From NCBI GenBank assembly GCA_949130485.1, contig OX422187.1, forward strand, positions 9,636,205 through 9,700,204: DNA of 64,000 nucleotides, read 5' to 3'. Positions within the stretch are counted from its first letter, which is position 1. Every line of letters begins with the position of its first letter. Below the pieces are notes generated by a model, which saw only the letters and a program-made list of their open reading frames with translations, ran no database searches and was not told the DNA's origin. The translations under genes were made by a program, and so were the position numbers. The DNA is from Agelas oroides. Taxonomy: Eukaryota; Porifera; Demospongiae; Agelasida; Agelasidae. Positions 9,590 to 19,838 of the stretch are shown in pieces.

Positions 9590-11204
9590 TAATTTGTTGG
9601 AAACAAGGTGGGGAAGGCCATACTAAAGTATCCTTCAGTGGTGAATTCATTGATCGGTGCTCCTCCAATGGTGGGCCACATAAGGGTGTGAGATGATCCA
9701 CTCTGTAGGTCTTGAATGGACTGCTGCACAGTCTCTTGCTCTGTCCTCTGCTGTGTAGCATTAGGAACAAATGAAGTGGAAAGGTGGGCTCCATATAGAT
9801 CTTCAGATGGCTCACACTCATATGTAGATGATTCACCTAGCTGTAGAGATCTCATATCTGTCAAATTGCCATCTTGGGGTAGCTGATGAAGAGCCTCCTC
9901 ATTGAGACGTATGGCATTGGCTCTGTAGTATCTGTTGTTCTCTAGTAGCCATGTCAGAGCTTCTTGCACAACAGATCTATGTACACGAAAATCACGGTGG
10001 GATTGTTCACTGTCCTTTCGTATAACTAAAACATCCAACTCTGACGGCACTCTTGGAAGGCTATTTGCAAATGACACCACATCCTGAGGTAGGTTGATCA
10101 CATGGCCTGTGTACCCATACTGACCGAGTGGTAGTCGATAAATGGACATTATTGGCATGACAGCAGACACAAGCATTTCTTCAACTTGTGTAAGCCCCTA
10201 TATTGTACAAGAGATGTAAGAATGTAATAACTAAGCTAACGCTAAATAATGCATACTTTGTGAGTAATTTTCAGGGGGTATTACCTGTAATTGTGGTGGA
10301 ACTGGTCCAGGAATCATATTGTTGGCTGCTGAATACAGCTTAGGGATTCGCTTGTCCCGACCACAGCGAGCACACTCTGTGCTGTTTGCTGACATTGCCA
10401 GATTAGGGAACCGCTCTAAGCATGAAGTGCATATGTAGAATTCCAAAGATGCTAGCTTAGAGTGAAAGTTTAACATCTTGGAGTGAACTACAGGTTGTTC
10501 AAAGAGAGGTACATCAAGGTTCACGTCTCTCTGCTGACGATGCCCTTGTCTATCTAGTTGCAGGCGTGAATGTCTGGCCTCAGGAGTCTCTGCATAATTT
10601 GTACAATCACATGCACTCATAAATTTTTAGCTAATTTACTATACAATCTACATATATCACTTACCACAGGCTCTGTTGCTTTGGTGGTAAGCAGCATCCT
10701 GCTGGCGACGTGCCTGTCTGACCTCAGGAGTCTCTGTGTGGTAAATATTTAGCTGTAATTTGAAACAAACCTGACTTGAAACAGTCTGTTACTTACCAGA
10801 GGCTCTACTGCTTTGGTGGTAAGCAGCATCCCACTGGAGGCGTGTCTGTGTGATCTCAGGAGTCTCACTGTCTCTTCTGAGCTGCTGGGCTGCCCTATTG
10901 GCATCCATTTGTGCCTGTCTACTTTCCCGACTTCCTACACGAATAAAAAGGGTAAACGTTATCTAAAGCGCATGCTAGCCACGCCATCAGAGTATGTTAC
11001 CTGCTCTTTTGCGTGCCCTGTATCTTTCTCTGCGTCTGTTCAGCCTGGCTTCGCTCTCTTCAACTGTTTCTCGAGCTCTCGATCGCGCCTTCTTTGGAGC
11101 CTGACTTCTCTCTCTTCAGCTGTTTCTCGAGCTCTTGCTTGTCGCTCTCGCTCGCGCCTTCTTTGAAGCCTTTCCTGCTTGCGTTGATTCTCTTCACTAT
11201 CCAT
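9590..11204 (-). pseudogene. Helitron-like replicase/helicase, N-terminal part, multi-exon, broken
   Basis: The minus-strand reading starts MDSEENQRKQERLQ (ATG at 11204) with an Arg/Glu-rich region. The frame slips within that region near 11085, where the second RETxEExEARL-like unit is out of frame. Later exons, each with GT/AG borders, are about 10939-10799, 10735-10666, 10593-10288 and 10196-9590. Three of them share ETPExR units. The last two join as PGPVPPQLQ/GLTQVEEMLVSAVMPIMS, then GYTGHVINLPQDV, DFRVHRSVVQEAL and GGAPINEFTTEGYFSMAFPT. These match the N-terminal region of animal Helitron proteins. The reading ends right after FPTLFPT, so the Rep HUH and helicase domains are missing. 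Confidence 0.72.
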
Positions 11205-11399
11205 TTAGAATGTCGATGGATCACAAATACTCACTTGGAGATAGGCTTTCTAAGTACCTCTGAGATGAGTACTGTATTATTAATATTATCTATGGTATTA
11301 TCTATGCTCTGACGAAAGAGAGTAACCATAGTAACATACACTGCCACGTGGCAAAAATGAAACGCATGCGCCGTTGCCACGCCGTACGCCGGTCCATGA

Positions 11400-11430
11400 C
11401 AGACAGACAGACAGACAGTACAGACAGACA
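11400..11430 (+). repeat. GACA microsatellite
   Basis: GACAGACAGACAGACAGACA and close variants form a short tetranucleotide repeat inside the TIR element. Confidence 0.8.
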
Positions 11431-11939
11431 AAGTCCACGTTGACATCACTAGGTAGGGGCTCGCTCACGCTCGCCCCAATGACAAACGTACTAGACTCGT
11501 GCAAAAGCAGACAGCACCAACGTCGCCCGATTCAGTGGGACGCTAATAGCATGAATGTGTTCGACAGCTCCAGGATGCAGACATTCGGGCACAGTTCATC
11601 CGGACATTGCTTCTTGCGCGCGCGAATTTAACTCATCGTGCTTATAATGAGATTCATAGTAATGGTTAATGGTAATGGACCGCCCGCCCGCATGTAAAAT
11701 GAAAAAAGTCAGGACGGGAAACTAAAGTCTCATTTGGAGTGGCCTTAGTCTGGCGAAGCCAGCCCAAACAACACTTCAGAACAAGCTGAAATCCACCCCA
11801 ATCTTTTTGACAGTTGCTACACCGATGGCTATGCTATGATAGGTAGCTACATAGCTCTCCAAAAATCGTGAGCAAGATATTTCTACGCAAGAATGGTGAT
11901 CACTTTTGTGTCGGTGATCATCAAGTAAAGGTCTTAGCT

Positions 11940-12175
11940 CTCTTGTAGGCTGTAGTCAGTATGTAGCTAGCTAGTACTTTCGTCCGTACTTCTCTCTCAC
12001 TAGACCTTTCCACCAAACTACAGAGAGGGATGCTTAGTCAGTCTTGTAGGCTGTAGGGATATTCAACCGATATATTTATATGTAGCTAGTGCTTTCGTCG
12101 GTACTTCTCCCCCACCGTATCTCTCACTGTTATAGACTGTTCTGTATCAAACTACGGTAGAGGGATGCTATCCAG
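11940..12175 (+). repeat. Two-copy direct repeat of about 100 bp
   Basis: TTGTAGGCTGTAG, then ATGTAGCTAG..T and TTTCGTCGGTACTTCTC, and CAAACTAC..AGAGGGATGCT occur twice in order (about 11943-12034 and 12045-12170). No coding content. The stretch 12180-12734 holds no gene that I can see. Confidence 0.65.
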
Positions 12176-12734
12176 TTAGCATAATTGAGAATAATAGGTG
12201 CATTGAAAAGAATAATAGGTGCATGCATGAAGTTTATGAGAATAAAAGAATAGAATAATGGGTAGAAATGTGAGCATAATCTACCAAGGCCTAAGAGGGA
12301 TGCTCAGGTCAGTAAGAGGCTGGTCTGCCATACAGAGAGTCCCCATGCATACTCTTGGAGAAATGGTCAACCATACAGGGGATCCTCATATTCCTGTGAT
12401 TATCCTGGGAAAACAGTCAGCCATATACAGAGGGTCCCCATTTTCCTGGGAATATAGGGTCCACTTTTTCCCTGGAAAATAGGGACCTGGGGTCCCCAGT
12501 TTAGGGGGTTCCCATTTTCACATGACACCGAACTGTCATAAACATGATCTTGAGGAAGGTACTTTGAGCAGTTGTATAGCTCCAAAATGCAACAAGCTAT
12601 GAAGCTTGAACTTGCGTTGAATGGAAGTAGAAAGACGGCTAATTTCAGTGATGTGCATTTATGGGAGTGATACAGAGCTTTGAAAGTTGACAAGATTTGA
12701 GAAGCATGAAAATAGGGTCCAATTTAGCAGCCCA

Positions 12735-14170
12735 TATCTTCTGTTAGAATGTAGCAGAGTCAAGTAGAGTCAAGTAGAACCATGGTAGAGTGTAGTAGAG
12801 TACAGTAGAGTCAAGTAGATCCATGGTAGAATGTATATAGAGTCAAGTAGAGTCAAGTAGATCCATGGTAGAATGTATATAGAGTCAAGTAGAGTCAAGT
12901 AGATCCATGGTTGAGTGTAGTATATAGAGTCAATTGGAGTCAAGTAGGACAATGGTTGAGTGTATAGTAGAGTCATGGTAGAGTGTAGTAGAGACAGGTA
13001 GAGTCAAGTGGGGCCATGGATGGTAAAAGTGTAGTAGAGTCAAGTAGGACAATGGTAGAGTGTAAGTATAGCCAAGTAGGGCAATGGTATAGGCAGAGTG
13101 CAGTAGTATCAAGTAGAGTCAAGAAGAGCAATGCTAGAATGCAGTATATATAGAGTCAAGTAGACCCATGGTAGGGTGTAGTAGAGTCATGGTAGTGTGC
13201 AGTAGACTCACGTAGAGTCAAGTAGAGCTATAGTAGACTGTAGTATAGCATCAAGCAGAGTCAAGTAGACCCATGGTAGGGTGTAGTAGAGTCGTGGTAG
13301 TGTGTAGTAGACTCACGTAGAGTCAAGTAGAGCAAGGTAGACTGTAGTATAGTAGAGTCACGTAGAACCAGGGTAGAGTGTATAGAAGAGTCAAGTATTG
13401 TCAAGTAGGGCAATCGTAGAATGTAGTAGAGTCAAGTAGAACCATGGTTGAGTGTAGTAGAGCCATGCATTGTAGCTACAGTGTAGTAGAGTCAAGTAGA
13501 GTCCAGTAGAGTCAAGTAGAGTCAAGTACGGCAATGGTAGAATGTGGTATAGAGTCAAATAGAGACAAGTAAAGCAATGGTAGAGTGTAGTAGAGTCAAG
13601 TAGGACAATGGTAGAGTGTAGTATAGTCAAGTATAGTCAAGTAGGGCAATGGTATAGGCAGAGTGCAGTAGCTAGTATCAAGTAGAGTCAAGAAGAGCAA
13701 TGCTTATATATAGAGTCAATTAGAGCCATGGTAGAGTTTAGTAGAGTCATCGTAGTGTGCAGTAGACTCACGTCTATAGTAGACTGTAGTAGCGTCAAGC
13801 AGAGTCAAGTAGACCCATGGTAGAGTGTAGTAGAGTCATGGTAGTGTGTAGTAGAGTCATGGTAGTGTGTAGTAGAGTCAAGTAGAGTCAAGTAGAGCCA
13901 AGGTAGACTGTAGTAGAGTCAAGTAGAGTCACGTAGAACCAGGGTAGAGTGTGAAGAGTCAAGTATAGTCAAGTAGGGCAATCGTAGAATGTAGTACAGT
14001 CATGTAGAGTCAAGTAGAGCCATGGTTGAGTGTAGTAGAGCCATTGTACAGTGTAGTAGAGTCAAGTAGAGTCCAGTAGAGTCAAGTAGAGTCAAGTAGA
14101 GTCAAGTAGAGCCATGGTAGAGTGTAGTAGAGTCAAGTAGAAACAAGTAGAGCCATGGTAGATTATAGAT
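12735..14170 (+). repeat. Minisatellite of about 10 bp (GTAGAGTCAA)
   Basis: About 1.4 kb of degenerate repeats of GTAGAGTCAA interspersed with CCATGGTAGAGTGTAGTAGA. Longer-range repeats of several hundred bp are also visible (for example, similar blocks near 13040-13330 and 13590-13920). Because the unit lacks stops in several frames, it creates spurious frames reading LTLLDST-like peptides. No function is visible. Confidence 0.9.
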
Positions 14171-14499
14171 TATAGAGCTGTAACTTCAGAGCTCTGTAAA
14201 TTGTCTGGGGTGGATGTTACCAATCAGCGATGTTTGTATAAGAGTCCGACCATGAGACTATGTAGCTACCCCAGACGTTCAACAAATTCAGATCAAGTGG
14301 TCAAAATCACAAAGACTGAGTGTGGCAATTTATGACAATGAGTGACCCTAGTCTCAAGGTGCCACCACAAAAAGTAGTTTAAGTGGGCTTGGCAAAGGCA
14401 TACAGGATAAAAAGTAAGACATACATAAAACATAGCTATTTAGTTATGAGAAATAAAGAAGGGGACATGATTAGTTCCAGTTACTGTCCAGTCTAGCCT

Positions 14500-16500
14500 T
14501 AATTAAAGATCTGATAGGAAGACGTAATGACAGTTAACATTGATGCTGTCTGACCTAGCAGTGTAGTTAGTATTGCTTTGGATAGAGATGGAAATACCTC
14601 CAATAGGGCTGAGCAAGTGATTTGTAGCCAATGGCCATGCAACTGCTCCAATTTCAATTGTGATCAGACTATAGCGGTGAAACCACAAGATTCCAAGTCT
14701 CCCAGCACAAGCTGGTAGTTCTCTTTGTTCTCCTTTCGGGTGTTGGCATTGGCTAGGCTCTCTGAAGGGATGGTGAGTTCAACAAGAGTGACACACTGTT
14801 CTTCAAAGATAACCATGTCTGGATGGGCACTTGTGTCAAGAGTGTCAGGTGGAATAGTACAGAGAGCGTTAAGCTTTTCTTCAGTCCATACAGTGTAGGT
14901 GAGGCTTTTCAGAGTGCTGTAATGTCTCCATGTGTATTTCCCTTGTGTAAGTGCAGTGGGGCAATTTGACAGGAAGTGATGGAGAGTTGGTAATTGGTTC
15001 TCACAGAGACAGCACTAGGGGTCTACTTTTATCCTCCGCCATCTTCTTAGGTCTAGAGGAGTTGGGAGGGTGTCTGAGCTGGCTCTCAATAGGAATGAAA
15101 GTTGACCAGCAGGAAGACCTTGTAGGATTCCTTTCCACACACAATTCTTTGCCTCTAGCGTAATCACTGCAAGAAATTTCCTCTGGACTGAGAGCTGGCT
15201 CAGTGTATCATTCCGTGGCTCAACTCTGTGTCCTTGGAACATCTTGCATTGGTAGTTCACGGCACATTTGTTGATGGAAGATACTGAGGATCTGGCCCTC
15301 TCTAGAAACTTTGAGGCTGTGTTGAGATCACCGCAATGGCATCAACAGCTAGAGAAAATTTAAATGATGTGGTTAATCATTGCTTGTAGATCCATAGCTT
15401 ATACTCACAGAGAATGAGGGAGCTGTCTAGGTTATTTAACTGCCTCTCAAATTCATCTCAGAAACGCTTCCCTGCTTCTCTTGCTGTAGTGAATGGGGAA
15501 TGGCTCTGTGTTTGTCCTATAGGAACCTGGTTGGGCCTGATGAGATGTTTCTTGTCCTACCATTACCTAGCTTGAAAGTAGTAGTCTTGTCTCATTTATT
15601 TCCGTTGAGGATCAAGGAGACACATTTAGGTAGCTGTAATGTTAAATCAAGATCAGCACAAAGTTTGGAGACATCACGGAGAGCTTTGGCATGATCCTCT
15701 TTCAATGAGGAGATGACATTCAAGTAATCTGCGAGTTTTCACTTTGTGTAGTTTGGAAAGGGGAGAGGATGACACTTCACTGGGGGGGGGGGAGAATCCA
15801 CTTGCCATCGCCATGTTCCGCGATCCTCCTGATTTCATTTAGATTGATAGTTTCTTCCATCTTGCCTTCTAGAGAAGTGAGGCAGACCCATTTGGGTCAA
15901 TCGATGTTACTTTAGCAAGATACCATCCCTTAGGGTCGGTGGAGGCACTTTCATCCCAATAAGCATAGATATGTGAGTATGAAAGGAGGGAGGTCTGCTG
16001 CCTGTTTTTCTAAAGTCAATGGAGAGAGTGTCTCCTTGAAAGACTCCTTTGTTAATTGGTTTGAAAATGCGCCGTAGACCAGTGCTTGGTGAAGACATAA
16101 GCTGAGACCTTTGAGTATGTGCTACCGATGAGGTGCGAACATGTGTATAAGAAGCCTGATGTGAGATAGCATGTCGTTGATAAGCTTGTGAGACACACCT
16201 GGAAAAATTTCTATGAAGCAACCACCTTATTGACACCAGCCTACGAAAGGGATTCCTAACCGACATCAATGGAACCATGGAACATGTCTTTGCTGTTTCT
16301 GCCATCTTTCAAAATGCCATAGAACATGGACTTCCCCTGGCACTGACAATCCTAGATCTAAAGAATGCCTTTGGGTTAGTCTTGCAATGAGATTGTTGAA
16401 GAGCTTTCCGGCTGCAAACGTAATGGCTATCAGCCGGAAGTGTTCTGGGATTTGATGTATCTCCCCCCCATAAAGATCAGCTTGATTTTGGCTTGACACC
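14500..16500 (-). pseudogene. Non-LTR retroelement remnant with RLE-type endonuclease
   Basis: On the minus strand, broken frames give reverse-transcriptase-like pieces: FRLIAITFAAGKLFNNLIARL (about 16440) and INKGVFQGDTLS (about 16040). Further on comes the C-terminal part with a CCHC knuckle (CLCEN..HHFLSNC, about 15010-14950) and YTWRHYSTLK. It is followed by PDMVIFEEQCVTLVELTIPS and an RKENKENYQ lysine stretch before a stop at 14664. The PD..E..K order resembles the restriction-like endonuclease of R2/NeSL-type elements. Stops and frameshifts show it is dead. The subfamily cannot be fixed by eye. Confidence 0.6.
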
Positions 16501-16815
16501 ACTCTTTAGGCGCTTCATGCTCTTCTAGAAGGGTCTTGGAAAATAGGGTTGCCAAATAATGGTGTGTCGAAGGCTTCTTCTTTAGATGATGGTAAGTGAT
16601 GCCATCATCTCCCCCCAGGGAGGAGCTAGATTATCTGTTTGTTTGTTTTTTCTTTCAAAAGACGTTTGATCTGATCCGTGGAGATTGTACACATGTTGAA
16701 CGGGAGCAAGGAATCATCATTTGTGGGAGGCATCACCCTGCTTACCCATGGAGGTAATTCTGAATATTGCTTATCATCAGTGTAAACATCTCAAAAGTAG
16801 GACAAGGCTGATCAG

Positions 16816-18000
16816 ATGCTAATTTTTAGGGAGTGGTTGGAGTGCTTAGGGGGAGGGGGCCATGCTGAGAAGCCGGCAAGGAAAATTGCAAAGGATGTGT
16901 ACAAGGTTTTGAAGTTTTGCCACCCGAAGGTTGTCACTAACCCCTCAGAGGAGGGCCTCCTAGACAAAATGAATGTCCTCCAGTACCTCAACAGGTTGGA
17001 GAAAGACGGGGTTGGAGCAGAGGAGTGTCTGACAAAAGTTAGACAACATACAAACAGCCGTGATGTTCATCAGAAAAGCAATCATCAAGAACAACATCAT
17101 TCAGTGCCTCCATCTTGGATGCACCAAGATGGAGGAGACACTGGGAGACTATAAACATTATAGTCTTCGTAAAATTATAAGTAAAAAGATAGACCAGCAG
17201 CAATCCACTCTTGACATGAAAGAGGTCACAGATGTACTGGATTGCGATGCTATGTGGAAGGAGTATGCAAAAGCCATCAAGCAGGTCAAAAGGTGTAAAG
17301 ACGTGCCAGGTCAGGTGCTGAACTGTTGCACGATTGCAGTGGCCACTCTCCTGTGTACAAGAGCTGACAGTGACCAGGGGCTGTCGGCAACTGTACAATG
17401 GGGGAGTACAGTAAGGCTAGACTTGTGCTGAGTGAGTGGGAGGGGGATGAAGATGTTTTTGTCAGTAAGGGAGCACAAGACAGGATGCAAAGGTGCAGCA
17501 TGATTAATGCTGACTTCCCAAGACCTGCCTAAGTTGGAACCACATCAGGCCATTGCTTGACCTACAATTCAAGACATTTAGTGCTACGTGGACCAAGGGA
17601 GCTGACAAACGTAAACAGCTATGTACATTCAGGCACTTGGCAAGAAATACGGTTTCCAAGCTCCCTCTTCAACGAAGGTTAGAAAGATCGGCTCAACAAC
17701 TGTGTGACTGCAGTGTGGGGAAGCAGAAGCAAATCTGATCTCACGATAACTGTCGCACTCGGTGCATACGCAGGCACAACATTGCGAAGGAATTGTTGGG
17801 TCAGTACATGCAGCCAGTGCATCCAGAAGAATGGATAAATTGTGTGAAGAAGAGAGAGGTGCACGCAAATACCCAGCAAAGAAGCTACCTCCAAGTGACA
17901 AGCTGCCAAAGGACAGTGCAAGTGCAAGTGAGGAAGTGCAAAAATGGAAAAGGGTCAGGTTCACGAAGGATGAAATATGAGAGTAGATTCTGAAATATCT
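16816..18000 (+). pseudogene. Unrecognised decayed coding region
   Basis: Frames at 16816-17154 (EWLECLGGGGHAEKPARKIA) and 17060-17431 (YKHYSLRKIISKKIDQQQST, then DVPGQVLNCCTIAVATLLCT) look like one coding sequence broken by shifts. Further pieces reach 17980 (KKLPPSDKLPK, W..VRFTKDE). The helical, basic layout and the PGQVLNC block recall recombinase-like proteins of Crypton or DIRS type. That is only a guess; I do not recognise the family. Several in-frame stops lie between pieces. Confidence 0.35.
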
Positions 18001-18269
18001 GCTAAAAAAAACCCGACCCTCTTCTTGTGCGAAAAGTTTCTCAGGGACCATCCTTATGAATGCGACAAAAAAAAAAAACACAAAAAAACTAAACAGATAC
18101 AGCAATTATCAAGAATAACATATTGTATTCTTTATAATCCTTATGACTATCTCAACACTGTTGATTTTGCAAGTATACCCTCTCTTCGTTTCAAACAAAG
18201 CCAGTAAATTGTGTTCTGTTATCTACCCCCTTCATTTCATTTTACATATAACTTATTTATAACCTAACT

Positions 18270-18355
18270 ACCATGACGTCGAAGACTGGCTTACTTTGTT
18301 GTGAAATTGTGCAGTTCTGATCCTCCCGCGATTTTCCCGCCTTTTTCAAAACTTC
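18270..18355 (+). promoter_or_regulatory. Promoter-like block with E2F-type site, shared with the 9.0 kb block
   Basis: TACCATGACGTCGAAGACTG, then CCTCCCGCGATTTTCCCGCC and TTTTTCAAA, match 8956-9053 closely. TTTTCCCGCC (18332-18341) is E2F-like. The block ends about 200 bp before the start codon at 18556. Function is inferred from position and motif. Confidence 0.45.
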
Positions 18356-18431
18356 AATATACCATTTTCCTGGGTAGGCTGGAGCTCGCCGCGCCGGCGC
18401 GGTACGCATATTCGGGCGTGCGTGCCTTATA

Positions 18432-18495
18432 TAGCCTCGTTCCCAGGCTCTCCTTATTTTTCCATCGGGCCGGGGCGAGCCTGGGAATGAGGCTT
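18432..18495. mobile_element. Short TAGCCTCG-family element
   Basis: TAGCCTCGTTCCCAGGCT and GAGCCTGGGAATGAGGCT form the inverted ends of a 64-bp copy. The flanks TGCCTTATA and TGCCGTATT look like an eroded 9-bp duplication (7 of 9 match). It lies between the E2F-like block and the gene start at 18556. Confidence 0.75.
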
Positions 18496-18555
18496 TGCCG
18501 TATTCATGTTTGAGCCAGCTGTTTCTTTTTTTTTCCCGCTCAGCTGGATCCCGAG

Positions 18556-18750
18556 ATGTGTAGTCCACTTTCCCTCGAGCAGCTGAGCCTTCTCTGCATT
18601 GTTGGTGAACTGGAACACTTAACCCATGCTGTTGCTGTGCTCCCCCGTCACCTCTATCTCAACCTCCTCTCTAACTTACCTGTAGCAGATGTCTGCCACC
18701 TGGAAAACACGAGAGTGACAGAGGCAATTAACTTTGAGAGCATATGGAAG
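18556..18750 (+). CDS. Exon 1 of a gene of unknown function (F-box-like N-terminus)
   Basis: The exon reads MCSPLSLEQLSLLCIVGELE, then HAVAVLPRHLYLNLLSNLPV, ADVCHLENTRVTEAINFES and IWKK. The pattern LPxxLxxxLLxxLPVxDxxxLE..W resembles an F-box or elongin-A-like helix bundle, but this is a weak call. A donor AAGAAG/GTGGGC ends it in phase 0; reading on reaches a stop at 18765. The strong acceptor at 22048 is also phase 0 and would give IWKK/RFPRNILRDDYRPEG, so both are probably one gene with a 3.3-kb intron. Confidence 0.5.
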
Positions 18751-19098
18751 AAGGTGGGCTGTTAGAAGAATTTCTTTCTGTATGTGATCAAGTAGCGGCT
18801 GTCAATAAATTATCACTGGACTGGACTACTGGAATGGACTACTAGACTGACCGTTTTTTTTGCACTAAAAATCATTTTTATGGCCTACAACAAGATTTTC
18901 CTGCCGGTACATCCAGGTTTCTGACATGGCCTCCTGCCTCTCTTGCTACATCTTGTGTTTTTTGACTATGTAAATAACAATGTACTTCTGCAGCAAGTGC
19001 AATACGGCCAGTTCAATGACTGCCACCATTTGTAGTGTAGATACAGATTAGTGTCTTACTTAGTCCTTGATACGATAGCACATAAGCTTGGGTTGATA

Positions 19099-19838
19099 CC
19101 GTATTTATTCAAATAAAACGCATGATCCAATCTAGCGCAAGAAATTCATTTCTGGGAATTTATGGGTGGATCTAACTTAGCGCATCAGCCACTAATTAAT
19201 TTTGGGTTGATCCAATTTACTGCAATTTTTTTTATTACCAGGAATGAAGCCTCTCAGTTGTTTCTATATTGTGACAACAAAGGGTGGTCAAGAACAATTT
19301 CCAGGAAAAAGAACTACCGTATTTCTTCAACCCGACGCCATGCAAGGCTACTCCTGCACGTTTCTGTGCGGCTACTATTTGAGGGCGGCATTTATTTCAT
19401 TGGAAAGCCCGACTGTTAGATGCTGGCAGTAGTACACGCAACCTCTCAGTTCTGCTGTCAGCAATGGAAAAGAATTGTACAACACGAACAGCCCTAGTGC
19501 TAGCCCGGTGACCGTCTTCAGAATTATTCGCTCACGTGTGCATGTGCCGCGTATAGTTGCTGCGGCTACTATTCGAGGGTGGCATCTAGTTGAAGAAATA
19601 CGGTATCCCATAAATGTTCTACTGGCTAACGAGAACCTCACTTTTAGAGAACTGAAGGCCAGGACCTTTTTGCATTTCTGTTTGACCAAACTTTTTCGCG
19701 TTTGAATCCATTTCAGCGCATGATCATGATCTAATCTAATGCAAGCAATTCAATTCCTGGAATTTATAGGTGGATCTAACTCAATGCATGCCCACTCAAA
19801 TTATTTAATTTGCATGCGTTCTGTTCGAATAAATACGG
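19099..19838. mobile_element. 740-bp TA-flanked TIR element absent from the second copy
   Basis: The ends CCGTATTTATTCAAATAAA and CGAATAAATACGG are inverted and flanked by TA (19097-19098, 19839-19840). The second copy of the host block has the empty site TTGATAGCACAGC (about 62045-62060), which proves insertion. The TA target suggests Tc1/mariner. A related element is nested at 19317-19603. Confidence 0.88.
19317..19603. mobile_element. 287-bp nested TIR element
   Basis: CCGTATTTCTTCAAC and GTTGAAGAAATACGG form the ends, with TA on both sides (19315-19316, 19604-19605). The ends resemble those of the host element (CCGTATTTATTC), so related elements nested. Each arm carries a GGCTACT motif (GCAAGGCTACTCCTGC on the left, GCTGCGGCTACTATTC on the right). 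Confidence 0.78.

Larger units (their letters stand above)
9529..11479. mobile_element. Inner TIR pair around the Helitron-like gene fragment
   Basis: TTGGGGCGAGCGTGAGCGAG (9529-9548) is repeated as an exact reverse complement at 11460-11479. No clear target duplication was found. A related word (CTCACGCTCACGCTCGCCCC) stands alone at about 41984-42003. The pair brackets the gene fragment, so this may be a separate nested transposon. Confidence 0.6.
9317..11744. mobile_element. TIR transposon, PIF/Harbinger-like, carrying a gene fragment
   Basis: The 34-bp ends match at 33 positions as inverted repeats: 9317-9350 starts GGCCACTCCAAATGAGACT and 11711-11744 is its reverse complement. They are flanked by TTA (9314-9316, 11745-11747), the 3-bp target type of PIF/Harbinger. 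GC-rich subterminal CCGCCCGCC words occur on both sides. No Harbinger transposase is visible; the interior holds a second TIR pair and a broken Helitron-like gene. Confidence 0.8.

Noticed and set aside
12770..13630. Several minus-strand frames reading LTLLDST-like peptides
   Set aside because: They arise from a 10-bp minisatellite without stops in several frames; no start context or domain supports coding.
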